DNA of 56,583 nt from Chloroflexota bacterium (GCA_013388755.1 JACAEQ010000130.1:1-56583); one strand, 5' to 3'; positions 27,367-36,030 are shown, counted from the stretch's first letter. Program-made: numbers and translations. The notes: generated by a model not told the origin, from the sequence alone.

Positions 27367-28587
27367 TTACGGCCCGGGAGGCGCCCCGGGTGATACAACC
27401 GGCAGCGCGACGCGTACCGTGGTTCCTTGATCCAGCCGGCTCGCCACCAGCAACTGGCCGCCATGCTGGGTGACAATTCCATAGGCAATCGCCAGGCCCA
27501 GCCCTGATCCCTGCCCAACCGGCCGGGTGGTAATGAATGGCTGAAACAACCGTTCCAGCACATGCGTGGGAATCCCGGGACCATTGTCGGCGACGTCAAA
27601 GCAGACCAGCGCTCCGTCTCCCTGGGGCTCGTATGCCGGCAGGAGCGGTGGCGGATCGCCATCGCCACGTACAACCGCCAGCCGCAGAAAGGGATCGGAT
27701 CTGCCGGAGAGCGCCTGTTCGGCGTTTGACAGCAGGTTGAGCAATACCTGTTGCATCTGCGGCACATCAATCCAGAGCATCGGCAGGTCGGGCTGGCAGG
27801 CGACATCGAAGGCAATGCCGGCTGAGCGTAATGCTGCGCGCTTCAGATCCAGCACACGTTCGACCAGGTCCGAAGGTGCCGTCCATTCCTTTGCCATTGA
27901 TCCGCGACGAGCGAATGTCGCCAGACTCTGAACAACCCGGCGCGCGCGTCTGGTACTTTCAATAATATGCGCAACGGAGCGCTGATCCGCAGGGTCGTGT
28001 TGTGGCGACAATAACTCGGCATTGCCAAGAATGATCGCGAGCGGATTGTTCAGTTCGTGCGCGACTCCGGCCACAAGTTCACCCAGAGCCGCAAGCCTGG
28101 AGTTCTGGACGAGTTGCACCTGCGCGGCGCACAACTGCTCGTTGGCCTCGCGCAGTGCATTGTTCTGTACTTCGAGCGCGGCCATCGCTGCGTCGCGTTC
28201 AAGCTCTGCCTGGCGAATGCGGAGCAGGGCGCGCACACGCGCCAGCAACTCTTCGATGTAAAACGGCTTGGTCAGGTAATCGTCGGCGCCCGCATCAAGC
28301 GCCGTCACCCGGTCGGACACTTCGCCACGGGCTGTCAGCATCAGGACGGGCAGAAAGCCCCGGCCTGCCGTCTCTTTGAGCGTGGAGCAGATCTGGACGC
28401 CCGGGGTGTCGGGCAGCATCCAGTCGAGCACAACAAGATCAATCGTTTCCGCTGCCATGATCGCGAGCGCGTCGGCTGCCGTTGGTGCGACCAGACCGTG
28501 ATATCCCGCCTCTTTCAGGACGATATAGACCAGTTCGGCGATGGCCGGGTCATCTTCGACAATCAGGATGGTGATCTGATTATGCAT
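27367..28587 (-). CDS. receiver-first hybrid histidine kinase
   Basis: A 406-aa cytoplasmic signalling protein without membrane segments. An N-terminal receiver domain (VEDD; phospho-acceptor Asp55 in VVLDWMLPD; Thr and Lys in MLTARG and LTKPF) is joined by a coiled coil (about 125-160) to a kinase. The kinase contains an H box with His177 in GVAHELNNPL, an N box (NLLSNAEQAL) and G boxes DNGPGI and GQGSGLGLAI. Such proteins receive a phosphate from another kinase and modulate their own kinase output. The start has an extended -10 box six bases upstream. Confidence 0.92.
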   Translation of the reverse strand: MHNQITILIVEDDPAIAELVYIVLKEAGYHGLVAPTAADALAIMAAETIDLVVLDWMLPDTPGVQICSTLKETAGRGFLPVLMLTARGEVSDRVTALDAGADDYLTKPFYIEELLARVRALLRIRQAELERDAAMAALEVQNNALREANEQLCAAQVQLVQNSRLAALGELVAGVAHELNNPLAIILGNAELLSPQHDPADQRSVAHIIESTRRARRVVQSLATFARRGSMAKEWTAPSDLVERVLDLKRAALRSAGIAFDVACQPDLPMLWIDVPQMQQVLLNLLSNAEQALSGRSDPFLRLAVVRGDGDPPPLLPAYEPQGDGALVCFDVADNGPGIPTHVLERLFQPFITTRPVGQGSGLGLAIAYGIVTQHGGQLLVASRLDQGTTVRVALPVVSPGAPPGP

Positions 28588-28593
28588 GGCGCC

Positions 28594-28645
28594 ATTGTAC
28601 CATGCTCACTGGAGTGCGTTATTCAGGGCATGGGCATGGTACAAT
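28594..28645. promoter_or_regulatory. divergent extended -10 promoters, probable leaderless starts
   Basis: The sequence gcatggtacaatg occurs on both strands. On the minus strand TGGTACAAT is followed by six bases and the kinase ATG (28587). On the plus strand TGGTACAAT (28637-28645) is followed by seven bases and an in-frame GTG (28653) of tatD. Transcripts beginning about seven bases after the -10 would have little or no leader. No clear -35 is visible. Confidence 0.55.
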
Positions 28646-29429
28646 GCACCCTGTGACAGATACGATTCATCTGATTGATACACACGCCCATCTTGGTTCC
28701 GCCGCCTTCGATGCGGATCGTGCCGAGGCAATCGCCCGCGCGACAGCGGTCGGCGTGACGCGCATCATTGAAATCGGCTATGACCTGGCGAGCTCGCGCG
28801 CAGCTGTGGAACTTGCGGCGCAGCATCCGGAAATCTACGCCGTGGTTGGCGTGCAGCCGAACCATGTCGCCGGCCTTCCATCCGGGTGGCTTGACCAGGT
28901 GCGCGAGCTGGCGGCGCAGCCGAAGGTGGTCGCAATCGGTGAGATCGGGCTCGACTATTACTGGAATGCAGCGCCCGCCGAACTTCAGGAAACATGCTTC
29001 CGGGCGCAGTTGCACCTGGCGCGCGAGCTGGCGTTGCCGGTCGTGATCCATAGTCGTGACGCGCGTGATGATACGGTGCGCGTGTTGCGTGATGCCGCGC
29101 GTGGGCAGCCCGGGATCATGCACTCATTCTCAGGCGACTGGGAGTATGCCAGGGTATGCCTCGACATCGGGTTCCATCTCTCATTCAGCGGGCCCGTCAC
29201 GTTTCCAAAAGCCGCCGACTTGCACGATGTGGCGCGCCGCGCGCCGCTTGATCGCATTCTGACCGAAACCGATAGCCCGTACCTGGCGCCGCATCCGTTT
29301 CGTGGCCGTCGCAATGAACCGGCGCATGTGCGATTGATTGTAGAACGGATTGCGCTACTCCGCGATCTACCGCTCAACGATCTCGCCGCGGCGGTGTGGC
29401 GCAATGCGGAACTGCTGCTGCGCCTGTGA
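28644..29429 (+). CDS. tatD: TatD-family metal-dependent deoxyribonuclease
   Basis: Amidohydrolase-fold nuclease with metal ligands in IDTHAHLG, GEIGLDYYW (Glu), VVIHSRDARDD (His), MHSFSGDW (His) and TETDSPYLAPHPFRG (Asp), all in the usual order. The 261-aa length is typical. The ATG at 28644 lies inside the presumed -10, so a GTG three codons later (28653) may be the real start of a leaderless message. It overlaps or abuts the transglutaminase gene downstream. Confidence 0.9.
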   Translation: MHPVTDTIHLIDTHAHLGSAAFDADRAEAIARATAVGVTRIIEIGYDLASSRAAVELAAQHPEIYAVVGVQPNHVAGLPSGWLDQVRELAAQPKVVAIGEIGLDYYWNAAPAELQETCFRAQLHLARELALPVVIHSRDARDDTVRVLRDAARGQPGIMHSFSGDWEYARVCLDIGFHLSFSGPVTFPKAADLHDVARRAPLDRILTETDSPYLAPHPFRGRRNEPAHVRLIVERIALLRDLPLNDLAAAVWRNAELLLRL

Positions 29430-29434
29430 ACGCT

Positions 29435-31867
29435 ATGGTTGCAACGACCCCCAATCTTGCAGCGCCGCGCCCCTGGTATGCACGCCTTGAATTGACGGCG
29501 TTGATCCCCGCCGCGCTGCTGGCGCTGATCATGATCTGGAGCGTTGTTCGCAGTGTTGAGGCGGCGAACTGGGCCGACGGGCTCACCATGCTGGTGGGGA
29601 TCGGCGCGCTGGCGCTGCTGGTCGGCATACTCTTTGCGCGCCTCGCCTGGCTCCCGGGATGGCTGGCGCATCCGCTTGCCTGCCTGCTCGGAATCGCCTT
29701 CGCCGTGCAGCAGATCAGCCCCCTGGTGACTGCGCAGGTCGCGGCGGAGTCCGGGGTGGCGAAGGCGCAACGCCTGGTGAGCTGGAGCGACTACGGCGCC
29801 GAGATCGCCTTGCGCACGCTGATCTGGTTTCGCACGATACAGGCCGGCGGTCGCGGCGAAGATATCGTTCTGTTCATTGTCACCCTGGCGCTGATTACAT
29901 GGCTGCTAGGTTATGCTACCGGCTGGCTCGTCTTCCGTCTGCGACGGCCATGGCTGGCGGTTGCGCTGAATGCGGCCCTGATCCTGATTAACTATACCTA
30001 TACCTGGCCCAAGCCAACACCCCTGTTCTTTGTCTTTCTTGCTGCGGCGCTGTTGTTGATCGTCCAGCAACACATCACCGGCCGGCAATCTCTCTGGCGC
30101 ACGACCCGCGTCGAGTTTCCCGACTTTCTGGCGGGGCGCTTTATGGTCGCGGCCGGCCTGGCCCTGGTGGCCCTCATGATCAGTACCGCATTTCTTCCCA
30201 ACGAGCCGAATAATGAGCAACTGGCACGCCTGTGGCGCACGATCCGATCACCAATCGTGGCACTGCGCGAGGGATGGCAGGACGCCTTCAGTACCATCAA
30301 TGCCCCACCGGGTTCAACCGGAGGATTCCTTACGCGCAATGCGCGCGTCGGCGGGCCGCGCCAGCTCGGCACCGCGCTGGTGATGACGGTACGGTCCGTA
30401 GAGTATAGCTACTGGCGCGCGACCGCCTTTGATCGCTACACGGGACGAATGTGGCAAAATACCGTCGGTGAACGGGCGCGCGCCGCGCTTGGTGTGGCAA
30501 CGGCAGAAGGTGCACGCACACCACTGGCGGCCGGCGAGCGGATCGATCAGCCGGAGTTGCGTGGTCGCACCCTGATGACGACGACCATCGAGCTGGCGCA
30601 GACACGTACCGATGGCCTGGTGATGAATGGCGGTGCGTTCGTGTCTTCGGGAGTGCCGGTCTTGATTCAGCACGGCTATCTTGAAGCAGCAGGCGAGTTG
30701 TTGCCCAACTTCACCGAAACGGCGACGATCATGACCGAGACGCCGCTTGAAGCAACCCGGACCTATACGGTCGCCGCCTACCTCTCGACGGTTGATGAAC
30801 AGAGCCTGCGCGAGAGCGGGACAACCTATCCCGAATGGGTACGCGGGTTCTACCTGCAACTCCCCGAGACGGTGACGCCGCGCGTGCGTGAGCGCGCGGC
30901 CGCGATTGTCCGTGATGCCGGGGCGACCACGGCGTTCGACAAGGCGCTCGCCATCCAGGATTACCTGCGTGCGTTGCCCTACAACGACCAGCGCCCGATC
31001 CCGCCCGAGAATCGCGACTGGGTGGACTGGTTCCTGTTTGATGCACAGGGTGGCTACTGTGACGATTTTGCGTCGGCGATGGTTGTGATGCTGCGCGCCG
31101 AAGGTGTCCCGTCGCGCTGGGTGCAGGGATACGCTGGTGGCGAGTTTGATCCGGATCGGCGGGTGTATCTGGTGCGCGAGAGTATTGCGCATAGCTGGCC
31201 CGAGGTGTACTTTCCCGGCTATGGCTGGCAGCGCTTCGAGCCGACACCGGCGCCGTATGCGAGTCTCCCGCTGCGTCCCGCGTTCCCGCCATCTGATGCT
31301 GCTGAGCGGCCCGAGATTACGGGCGGCCTTGGTGGTTCGCTCAGTGACCCGGATGCCATGATGCGCGAACTGATGGAACGCAACACCGGGCCGGCCGCTG
31401 GTGATCTCGAGGCGTTGCAGCGCGAGATCGAGGCGCGGCGGGCGCAAGAGCGCCTCCAGCAGATCGCGATCGCTGGAGGGGCGCTGGCGCTGCTGGCAGC
31501 GCTGGCTGGCGCGATCGCACTGTGGCTGCGCTGGGACGTGCGTGGCCTGCCGCCGGCAGCAATGGCCTATGCACGCCTGACACGACTGGCCGGCTGGGCG
31601 GGTATCAGCGCGCCGCTTGATATCACCCCCTATGAATACGCTGCAAGGCTCAAGATGCATCTGCCCTATCAGCGACACGTCGTTGACCGCGTCGTCAGCG
31701 ATTTTGTTGTGGAGCGTTATCATCCCGGCAAGGCGACGTCCAGCCCGCTACCGGTTGAGGACTGGCATGCGTTGCGGCGGGATCTGCTGATGCTTCTGGT
31801 CGTGCGGATCGGCGCGACGCTGCGCCCGCAGGCGCCGGAGACACAGCGGCGTGGACGACAACGCTAA
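29435..31867 (+). CDS. TgpA-type membrane transglutaminase-like protein
   Basis: A membrane-anchored transglutaminase-core protein of about 810 aa. The N-terminal 250 residues contain about six membrane helices. An extracytoplasmic region holds the transglutaminase core, with Cys542 in GGYCDDFASAMV, His in AHSWPEVYF and FEPTPAP at the end. One more membrane helix follows, then a cytoplasmic DUF4129-like tail (YEYAARL, near the C-terminus). Homologues act as peptidases or cross-linkers on the cell surface. A GTG at 29426 would overlap the tatD stop and is an alternative start. It is probably co-transcribed with tatD. Confidence 0.88.
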   Translation: MVATTPNLAAPRPWYARLELTALIPAALLALIMIWSVVRSVEAANWADGLTMLVGIGALALLVGILFARLAWLPGWLAHPLACLLGIAFAVQQISPLVTAQVAAESGVAKAQRLVSWSDYGAEIALRTLIWFRTIQAGGRGEDIVLFIVTLALITWLLGYATGWLVFRLRRPWLAVALNAALILINYTYTWPKPTPLFFVFLAAALLLIVQQHITGRQSLWRTTRVEFPDFLAGRFMVAAGLALVALMISTAFLPNEPNNEQLARLWRTIRSPIVALREGWQDAFSTINAPPGSTGGFLTRNARVGGPRQLGTALVMTVRSVEYSYWRATAFDRYTGRMWQNTVGERARAALGVATAEGARTPLAAGERIDQPELRGRTLMTTTIELAQTRTDGLVMNGGAFVSSGVPVLIQHGYLEAAGELLPNFTETATIMTETPLEATRTYTVAAYLSTVDEQSLRESGTTYPEWVRGFYLQLPETVTPRVRERAAAIVRDAGATTAFDKALAIQDYLRALPYNDQRPIPPENRDWVDWFLFDAQGGYCDDFASAMVVMLRAEGVPSRWVQGYAGGEFDPDRRVYLVRESIAHSWPEVYFPGYGWQRFEPTPAPYASLPLRPAFPPSDAAERPEITGGLGGSLSDPDAMMRELMERNTGPAAGDLEALQREIEARRAQERLQQIAIAGGALALLAALAGAIALWLRWDVRGLPPAAMAYARLTRLAGWAGISAPLDITPYEYAARLKMHLPYQRHVVDRVVSDFVVERYHPGKATSSPLPVEDWHALRRDLLMLLVVRIGATLRPQAPETQRRGRQR

Positions 31868-31868
31868 G

Positions 31869-32022
31869 AGCCTATCCGAACACCAGATGGTCCATGTCAT
31901 TGCGAGCGCGAGCGAAGCAATCTCCGCTCGCGCCGGTTGATTGCTTCAGCCACGCTGCGCTCGCTGCACGCGGTCGCTGGCGCTCCGCGCAATGACCGCA
32001 GGCCCATGGGTGTTCGGAGAGG
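31869..32022. repeat. 154-bp terminal-inverted-repeat element, copy B
   Basis: Same length and orientation as copy A. The ends gcctatccgaacac and gtgttcggagaggt remain complementary apart from one position, although each differs from copy A. A base change in one arm (aaac to acac) is matched by a change in the other (gttt to gtgt). This argues for selection or for conversion between arms. It begins two bases after the transglutaminase stop. Confidence 0.85.
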
Positions 32023-32078
32023 TACTGAGCGGAGGTTCGCCGGCTGTACTAGCCTGATCGCGAGCTGCGCATCCTGGT

Positions 32079-32534
32079 TCACATGATTGAACACACACGC
32101 ATGCCCCAGCGTGTGATCAATGCGCAGTATTCCGCCGTGCCTGGCAACGGTCCCTGCATCACCGCATCTATGAACTCGTCCGGCGGGCAGTAGCCGTGTT
32201 CGGTAACGTAGTGATATACCATTGCGGGAGCAACATAGATCACGTCGCCGCCAGAGACCCATATCTCGCCATTGTCGCACGGAACCTTGCGATTACCATA
32301 CCAGAGCGTTGTGCGTGTCGGTTCGTTGTTGCAGAACTGGCAATGATGGACGCCACACATCAGGCGCAGCACGCCATGCACACAGTGTTCCAGCAGACGC
32401 CTGTGGAACGCCACCGGGGTTGGCCCGGTCACGTACGGTACGGCGATGTCGAGCCAGCCGATGGTTCGCATTGTGAGCTTTTCCGTGCGGGGATCGCACC
32501 ACTGCCCGTATGTGTCAAGATCAGCCTGGTACAT
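32079..32534 (-). CDS. small CxxC protein, DUF7919-like, unknown function
   Basis: A 151-aa soluble protein. It starts MYQADLDTYGQ, has WLDIAVPYVTG, a His-Cys cluster (HHCQFC, residues 63-68), and the segment GGDVIYVAPAMVYHYVTEHG followed by YCPPDEFIDAVM. This pattern recurs in uncharacterised bacterial proteins that I associate with DUF7919, from memory and without a search. GGAGGAG sits five or six bases before the ATG. It follows the candidate caspase-like gene by 105 bp in the same orientation and may be its partner. Confidence 0.7.
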   Translation of the reverse strand: MYQADLDTYGQWCDPRTEKLTMRTIGWLDIAVPYVTGPTPVAFHRRLLEHCVHGVLRLMCGVHHCQFCNNEPTRTTLWYGNRKVPCDNGEIWVSGGDVIYVAPAMVYHYVTEHGYCPPDEFIDAVMQGPLPGTAEYCALITRWGMRVCSIM

Positions 32535-32599
32535 CGTACTCCTCCAAAGTTGTTGCCTGTTGTGCGCATAACGCCAGTAACCACGTAGGGAAAGGGTGT

Positions 32600-32632
32600 G
32601 GCACAGGGGGAGACATCGCTCGCCCCTGTGCC
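32600..32632 (-). promoter_or_regulatory. perfect 10-bp hairpin between the two small genes
   Basis: Ggcacagggg (32600-32609) pairs exactly with cccctgtgcc (32623-32632) around a 13-nt loop, eight bases after the upstream stop. No T run follows on the minus strand, so it is more likely an attenuator or an mRNA-stabilising stem than a simple terminator. It could set unequal expression of the two genes. Confidence 0.5.
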
Positions 32633-32639
32633 GGTCACG

Positions 32640-33077
32640 TCAGTCATCGTAAGTCGGGCGTGGCCAGAAGAAGAGCCAGCGCCCTTCAGGAATATCTGGC
32701 AGGAAGTAATCGGTATCAATCGGCCTGTCGCAAGCGACAACACTCGTCTGTAACAGATCAGCGATCTGTTGCGCCAGGGAGTTTTCCCCGTATCCAGCCC
32801 AGCACATGAGTAACCGGATGGGTTGTCCATGGTAGGCGCGGTGAGAATAGATAATCGCAGCCAGGAGGGGTGCATCGATCGTGCTGCCTTGCATTGTACT
32901 GTCGTCGAGGACATAGGCAAACGTTTCGCCAGACGCGTTCGGCCGTGTACCATGGCACAACACTTCAAAATAGCTTTCGAGGGTGTTGCGGTCCTTGCAG
33001 GAATTGATGGCACGGTCCGGATACCCCAGAACGATACGGTTGGCGAACTTGGATGGCGTGATCGGAATGAAGGACAT
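32640..33077 (-). CDS. candidate clan-CD (caspase-like) small protein
   Basis: A 145-aa protein of unrecognised family. A hydrophobic strand leads to Cys-His-Gly (YFEVLCHG, His42). A second hydrophobic strand leads to Cys (QPIRLLMCWAGYG, Cys92), followed by ENSLAQQIADLLQTSVVACD. Hydrophobic-HG and hydrophobic-C pairs at this spacing mark the catalytic dyad of clan CD peptidases. From memory, a similar LLSC-x-G...AQQLA block occurs at C-termini of bacterial polymorphic toxins. Here it stands alone with no leader or RHS region. AGGAGA lies eight bases before the ATG. The function is inferred only. Confidence 0.5.
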   Translation of the reverse strand: MSFIPITPSKFANRIVLGYPDRAINSCKDRNTLESYFEVLCHGTRPNASGETFAYVLDDSTMQGSTIDAPLLAAIIYSHRAYHGQPIRLLMCWAGYGENSLAQQIADLLQTSVVACDRPIDTDYFLPDIPEGRWLFFWPRPTYDD

Positions 33078-33605
33078 CTTTTGTCTCCTCTGGAGTAAGG
33101 AGCGCAGAAGACGCCACCAGTCCGTGTGCCCCGCTACGGGACACCCCAGAATACTGGTGTGTCCCTGCGCGAGGGCGGAATGTTAAAGATCGTTCGATCG
33201 TGCTGCTACGTGGTGTTTATGGTGTGCCACGTGTCTACGGCGTATGGTTCATCATTCTCCTTTGCTGCGCCGCTGAACGGCGCACGATACGAAGGGCGTG
33301 ACGCGCAGGCGCGTCGCCTCCGGCGGGCCGGTCGGTGGCGTGTCAAGAAGGAACGGATAAGGATCGCGCAGTAGCGCGAGGGTCTGTTCTCTCCGGCGCG
33401 GCCGCATACAAGATGGTGTGACACGCGTCAGAGCGCAAAAGGTGTGGTATAGGCGTTGTCAGGGTGCAGTGCGACGGGTTTCCCCGCCGCCGGCCCCGCC
33501 GGGCCGGTGATACGAGGCCAGCCGACCTGCTCGCCGATGGTGCCGGGGAGCCAGTGGGCCGGCCTGGTCGCGGCGGCCCGGACAACCGACCGCCGGTAAC
33601 CAGCG
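33078..33605. other. 528-bp intergenic region, no convincing gene
   Basis: Short frames occur on both strands, but their composition (Arg- and Pro-rich, shifting) is not protein-like. A dyad at about 33154-33160 (ctggtgtgtcc region) and several G/C palindromes such as gcgccgctgaacggcgc (33269-33285) are present. The region probably holds promoters for the 33077 gene and 3' signals of the 33606 gene, or decayed sequence. Confidence 0.4.
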
Positions 33606-34451
33606 TTACTGGGAATGATGAGATGACGCGCGTCGCTGGATCTCCGCACGGCGTTGTGCCTGCGCCTCGCGTATGCTGGCCGGCGCCCCGTGCAGCAACT
33701 CGACATACCCTGCGATCACGCGGCTCGTTGCCGTGTGTGTGATTTCCCAGCGCCGTCGGGCGCTGGTGCGCTCAATCTCGCGTGCTTCCTCAGGCTCCAT
33801 CGTCCAGGAGAGGCGCTTCCGGGTTGCCTCTTCGAGGGCCGCCAGCGCTTCATCAATCTCGTGCCCGCGCCGCGGGATCGGTACGCGTTCGAGCATCCCT
33901 TCGACGGCGACGCGGTTTCCGGGGCGCAACAGGGCCGGTGCGCCCGTGTGATTCAGCGGGATGACCAGTGGTACACGGATGGTTTCGGTCAACAATGCGC
34001 GGCTGCCGCGGCGCGCGTGGGAGACGCGCACCCGCAATGACAGGTGGGCCAGCACAACACTCTGGCGTAATGGGTGGCGCCCGATGCGCGGGGGTGCGAC
34101 GATCTCGCCACAGAGCCAGACGTCGCAACCGTCTTCTTCCTCCGGGGCCACGATACGTACAGCCTCCGCGGTGAGCGATGGTAATGATGTTGAATCACTG
34201 GCAGGTACGCCCCAGTCAATGCATCCTTCAACCGCAAGGCGCGTACCGTGATATGAACCGTCGAGTAACTCGCTCCCCGGGATCTGGCGCACCACCCGGA
34301 TCGGTAAGACGAAGTCGCCGCCCAGCGGCCCGCTCAACCGGAGCTGTGGTCGTCGGGTGCGCTCGCGTGCCCGGCCGCGCGCCGGAGGCAGGTCGAGGAC
34401 GCCAGTTGCCAGGGCGCGGTATGGATAACCGCCCGCATCAGACTCACTCAT
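33606..34451 (-). CDS. OB-fold-like protein, possible SSB relative
   Basis: A 281-aa soluble protein with two related halves. RLAVEGCIDWG in the first half and CGEIVAPPRIGRHPLRQSVV to LLRPGNRVAVEGMLERV in the second resemble the strands of single-stranded DNA-binding OB folds (strand 1 after a start such as V.L.G.I, and GxRVxVEGxL). A charged helical tail follows. Two tandem OB folds binding nucleic acid is an inference. The ATG at 34451 (GAGGAG upstream) is preferred; frames further upstream are not protein-like. Confidence 0.5.
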   Translation of the reverse strand: MSESDAGGYPYRALATGVLDLPPARGRARERTRRPQLRLSGPLGGDFVLPIRVVRQIPGSELLDGSYHGTRLAVEGCIDWGVPASDSTSLPSLTAEAVRIVAPEEEDGCDVWLCGEIVAPPRIGRHPLRQSVVLAHLSLRVRVSHARRGSRALLTETIRVPLVIPLNHTGAPALLRPGNRVAVEGMLERVPIPRRGHEIDEALAALEEATRKRLSWTMEPEEAREIERTSARRRWEITHTATSRVIAGYVELLHGAPASIREAQAQRRAEIQRRASSHHSQ

Positions 34452-34872
34452 CGTTGTGCTCCTCAGTGTGCGTTCAGCGCAAAGGCCGGATGTCTGAACC
34501 AGACACGTCACCGCATCACTCCGGTCAATGTCACGAGTTCTGTGTGCATCGAGCGGGCGATGCCACAACAGCTCGTCTTGCCTCTGGCAGAGCGGTACAT
34601 ATCTTCTTCGGCGGCGGGGCGTTCCTCCGGAGGCCTCCATTGGCCTCCGCGCGGTTCACCGCGTCACTCGTATCAATTACGGGCACAGTATATGAAGAAG
34701 GCCGATGACAGAGAAGCGCCCGCCGGTCCTGCGCCGGCTGGCCTGATTCGTGGCTATGCAGTGGGACCATGGTGCGAGGAGCAGGGCGATTCTGTTGCCT
34801 GTGCGCACGTGCCGGGGCCGTCTGCTGCGGTAAAGACACAGGGGGCAACAATCATGGCCGGAGGCATGATTA
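34452..34872. other. intergenic region, no convincing gene
   Basis: Between two divergent genes. A short dyad cctccggaggcctccattggcctccg (34624-34650) is visible. Frames here are short and not protein-like. It should hold the promoter of the OB-fold-like gene. Confidence 0.4.
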
Positions 34873-34881
34873 TGCTACAAT
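34873..34881 (+). promoter_or_regulatory. extended -10 of the LLM gene, probable leaderless start
   Basis: TGCTACAAT ends six bases before the ATG at 34888, so a transcript starting at the usual distance would begin at or next to the start codon. The same arrangement is seen at 28594-28645. There is no -35 consensus. Confidence 0.5.
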
Positions 34882-34887
34882 TAAAAG

Positions 34888-35709
34888 ATGCTGACACTAC
34901 CCGTTGGTGTTTGCCTGGGAACATTCGGCGTGACCTATGCGGAACTGCGCCGTACTGCCCGCATGCTGGACGCACTCGGCTTCGACTCGGTATGGCTGTG
35001 GGATCATTACGTTTCCTGGAACGACCCGCGCGAACCGGTGATCGAAGGGTTGACTGCGCCGGCCGGGCTGGCTGAAGCGACCGGGCGCATTCGTCTCGGG
35101 CCGCTGGTGGCCAACAACACCAACCGCCATCCTGGTCGCCTGGCGAAGATTGCCGCGACGTTGCAGGAAATGTCCGGTGGGCGTTTTGAGCTGGGGCTTG
35201 GCGGCGGCGGGTTGCGGGCCGAGCAGGAGTCGTTCGGGATCGACCAGGGAACACTGGCGGAGCGTACCGAGCGCGTCGCTGAGGCGCTGGTCGTGATCAC
35301 GCTGCTATGGAGCGGCGAGCCGGTGACGTTCCACGGGCGCCACTACCGTCTGACCGGTGCCATTGTTGCGCCGCCACCGCATCCCAGGCCGCCGATCATT
35401 GTTGGCGCGCGCGGGCCACAACTTTGCCACATTGCAGGTCGCCTTGCCAATGGTCTCAACTTACAATGGCGCGATCGCGCGCGCCTGGATGAACAGCTTG
35501 CGGCGCTCGATGCCGGTCTGGCGGAGGCCGGGCGCGACCGCGCCGGCTTCGATCTGTCCGTCCATGCTGCGTGGGAATCGCTGGCGCCCGATCCGCATAC
35601 CGCGCTGGCACACTGGGCGGCGCTGGGATTTACCCGCGCAATCATCTATCTGGGCGCACCGTACCCGCATGACGGGCTGCAATGGCTGGCACGCGAGATG
35701 GGTCTTTGA
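34888..35709 (+). CDS. LLM-class flavin/F420-dependent oxidoreductase
   Basis: Luciferase-like TIM-barrel oxidoreductase of 273 aa. ALGFDSVWLWDHY, GPLVANNTNRHPGRLAKIAA and GRFELGLGGG are the standard LLM motifs near the barrel's first, third and fourth strands. RPPIIVGARGPQLCHIAGR follows. Most proteins of this shape use F420, but the cofactor cannot be proved here. The start ATG follows an extended -10 box closely, and no Shine-Dalgarno exists. Confidence 0.88.
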   Translation: MLTLPVGVCLGTFGVTYAELRRTARMLDALGFDSVWLWDHYVSWNDPREPVIEGLTAPAGLAEATGRIRLGPLVANNTNRHPGRLAKIAATLQEMSGGRFELGLGGGGLRAEQESFGIDQGTLAERTERVAEALVVITLLWSGEPVTFHGRHYRLTGAIVAPPPHPRPPIIVGARGPQLCHIAGRLANGLNLQWRDRARLDEQLAALDAGLAEAGRDRAGFDLSVHAAWESLAPDPHTALAHWAALGFTRAIIYLGAPYPHDGLQWLAREMGL

Positions 35710-35748
35710 CACGCTGCCCACGTGGTGCGCATCTGCTGTTGTGAACCA

Positions 35749-36030
35749 TTACCAGACGATCGAGAAGCTCCGCTCGGTACCGGTGGGTGCCTCCCAGCGT
35801 ACCTCGACCTTATCGACTCGCGCGTGCGCCGGCCCGCTATAACACCAGCTGACCATCTTCTGTACCGCCGGCCTGGCCCCCTCGAACACCGCTTCAACGC
35901 GCCCATCATCAAGATTGCGCACCCAGCCGGCGACACCGGCGCCACGGGCATGATCGCGCGCACTGGCACGGAAATTGACGCCCTGCACGCGGCCCGTAAT
36001 CAGCACATGGGCTCGAGCCACGTCCACCAT
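35749..36030 (-). CDS. acyP: acylphosphatase
   Basis: A 93-aa enzyme that hydrolyses carboxyl-phosphate bonds. The signature ITGRVQGVNFRASARDHARG supplies the phosphate-binding loop and catalytic Arg, and WVRNLDDGRVE supplies the catalytic Asn. The start overlaps the phoU stop by one base (TAATG), so the two are translationally coupled. Confidence 0.95.
   Translation of the reverse strand: MVDVARAHVLITGRVQGVNFRASARDHARGAGVAGWVRNLDDGRVEAVFEGARPAVQKMVSWCYSGPAHARVDKVEVRWEAPTGTERSFSIVW

Noticed and set aside
30314-31723. 469-codon minus-strand frame across the transglutaminase gene
   Set aside because: Shadow frame; the plus strand carries the Cys/His core and membrane helices.
33126-33374. Possible small exported protein (82 codons) on the plus strand
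   Set aside because: No ribosome site and Arg-rich shifting composition; no recognisable domain.
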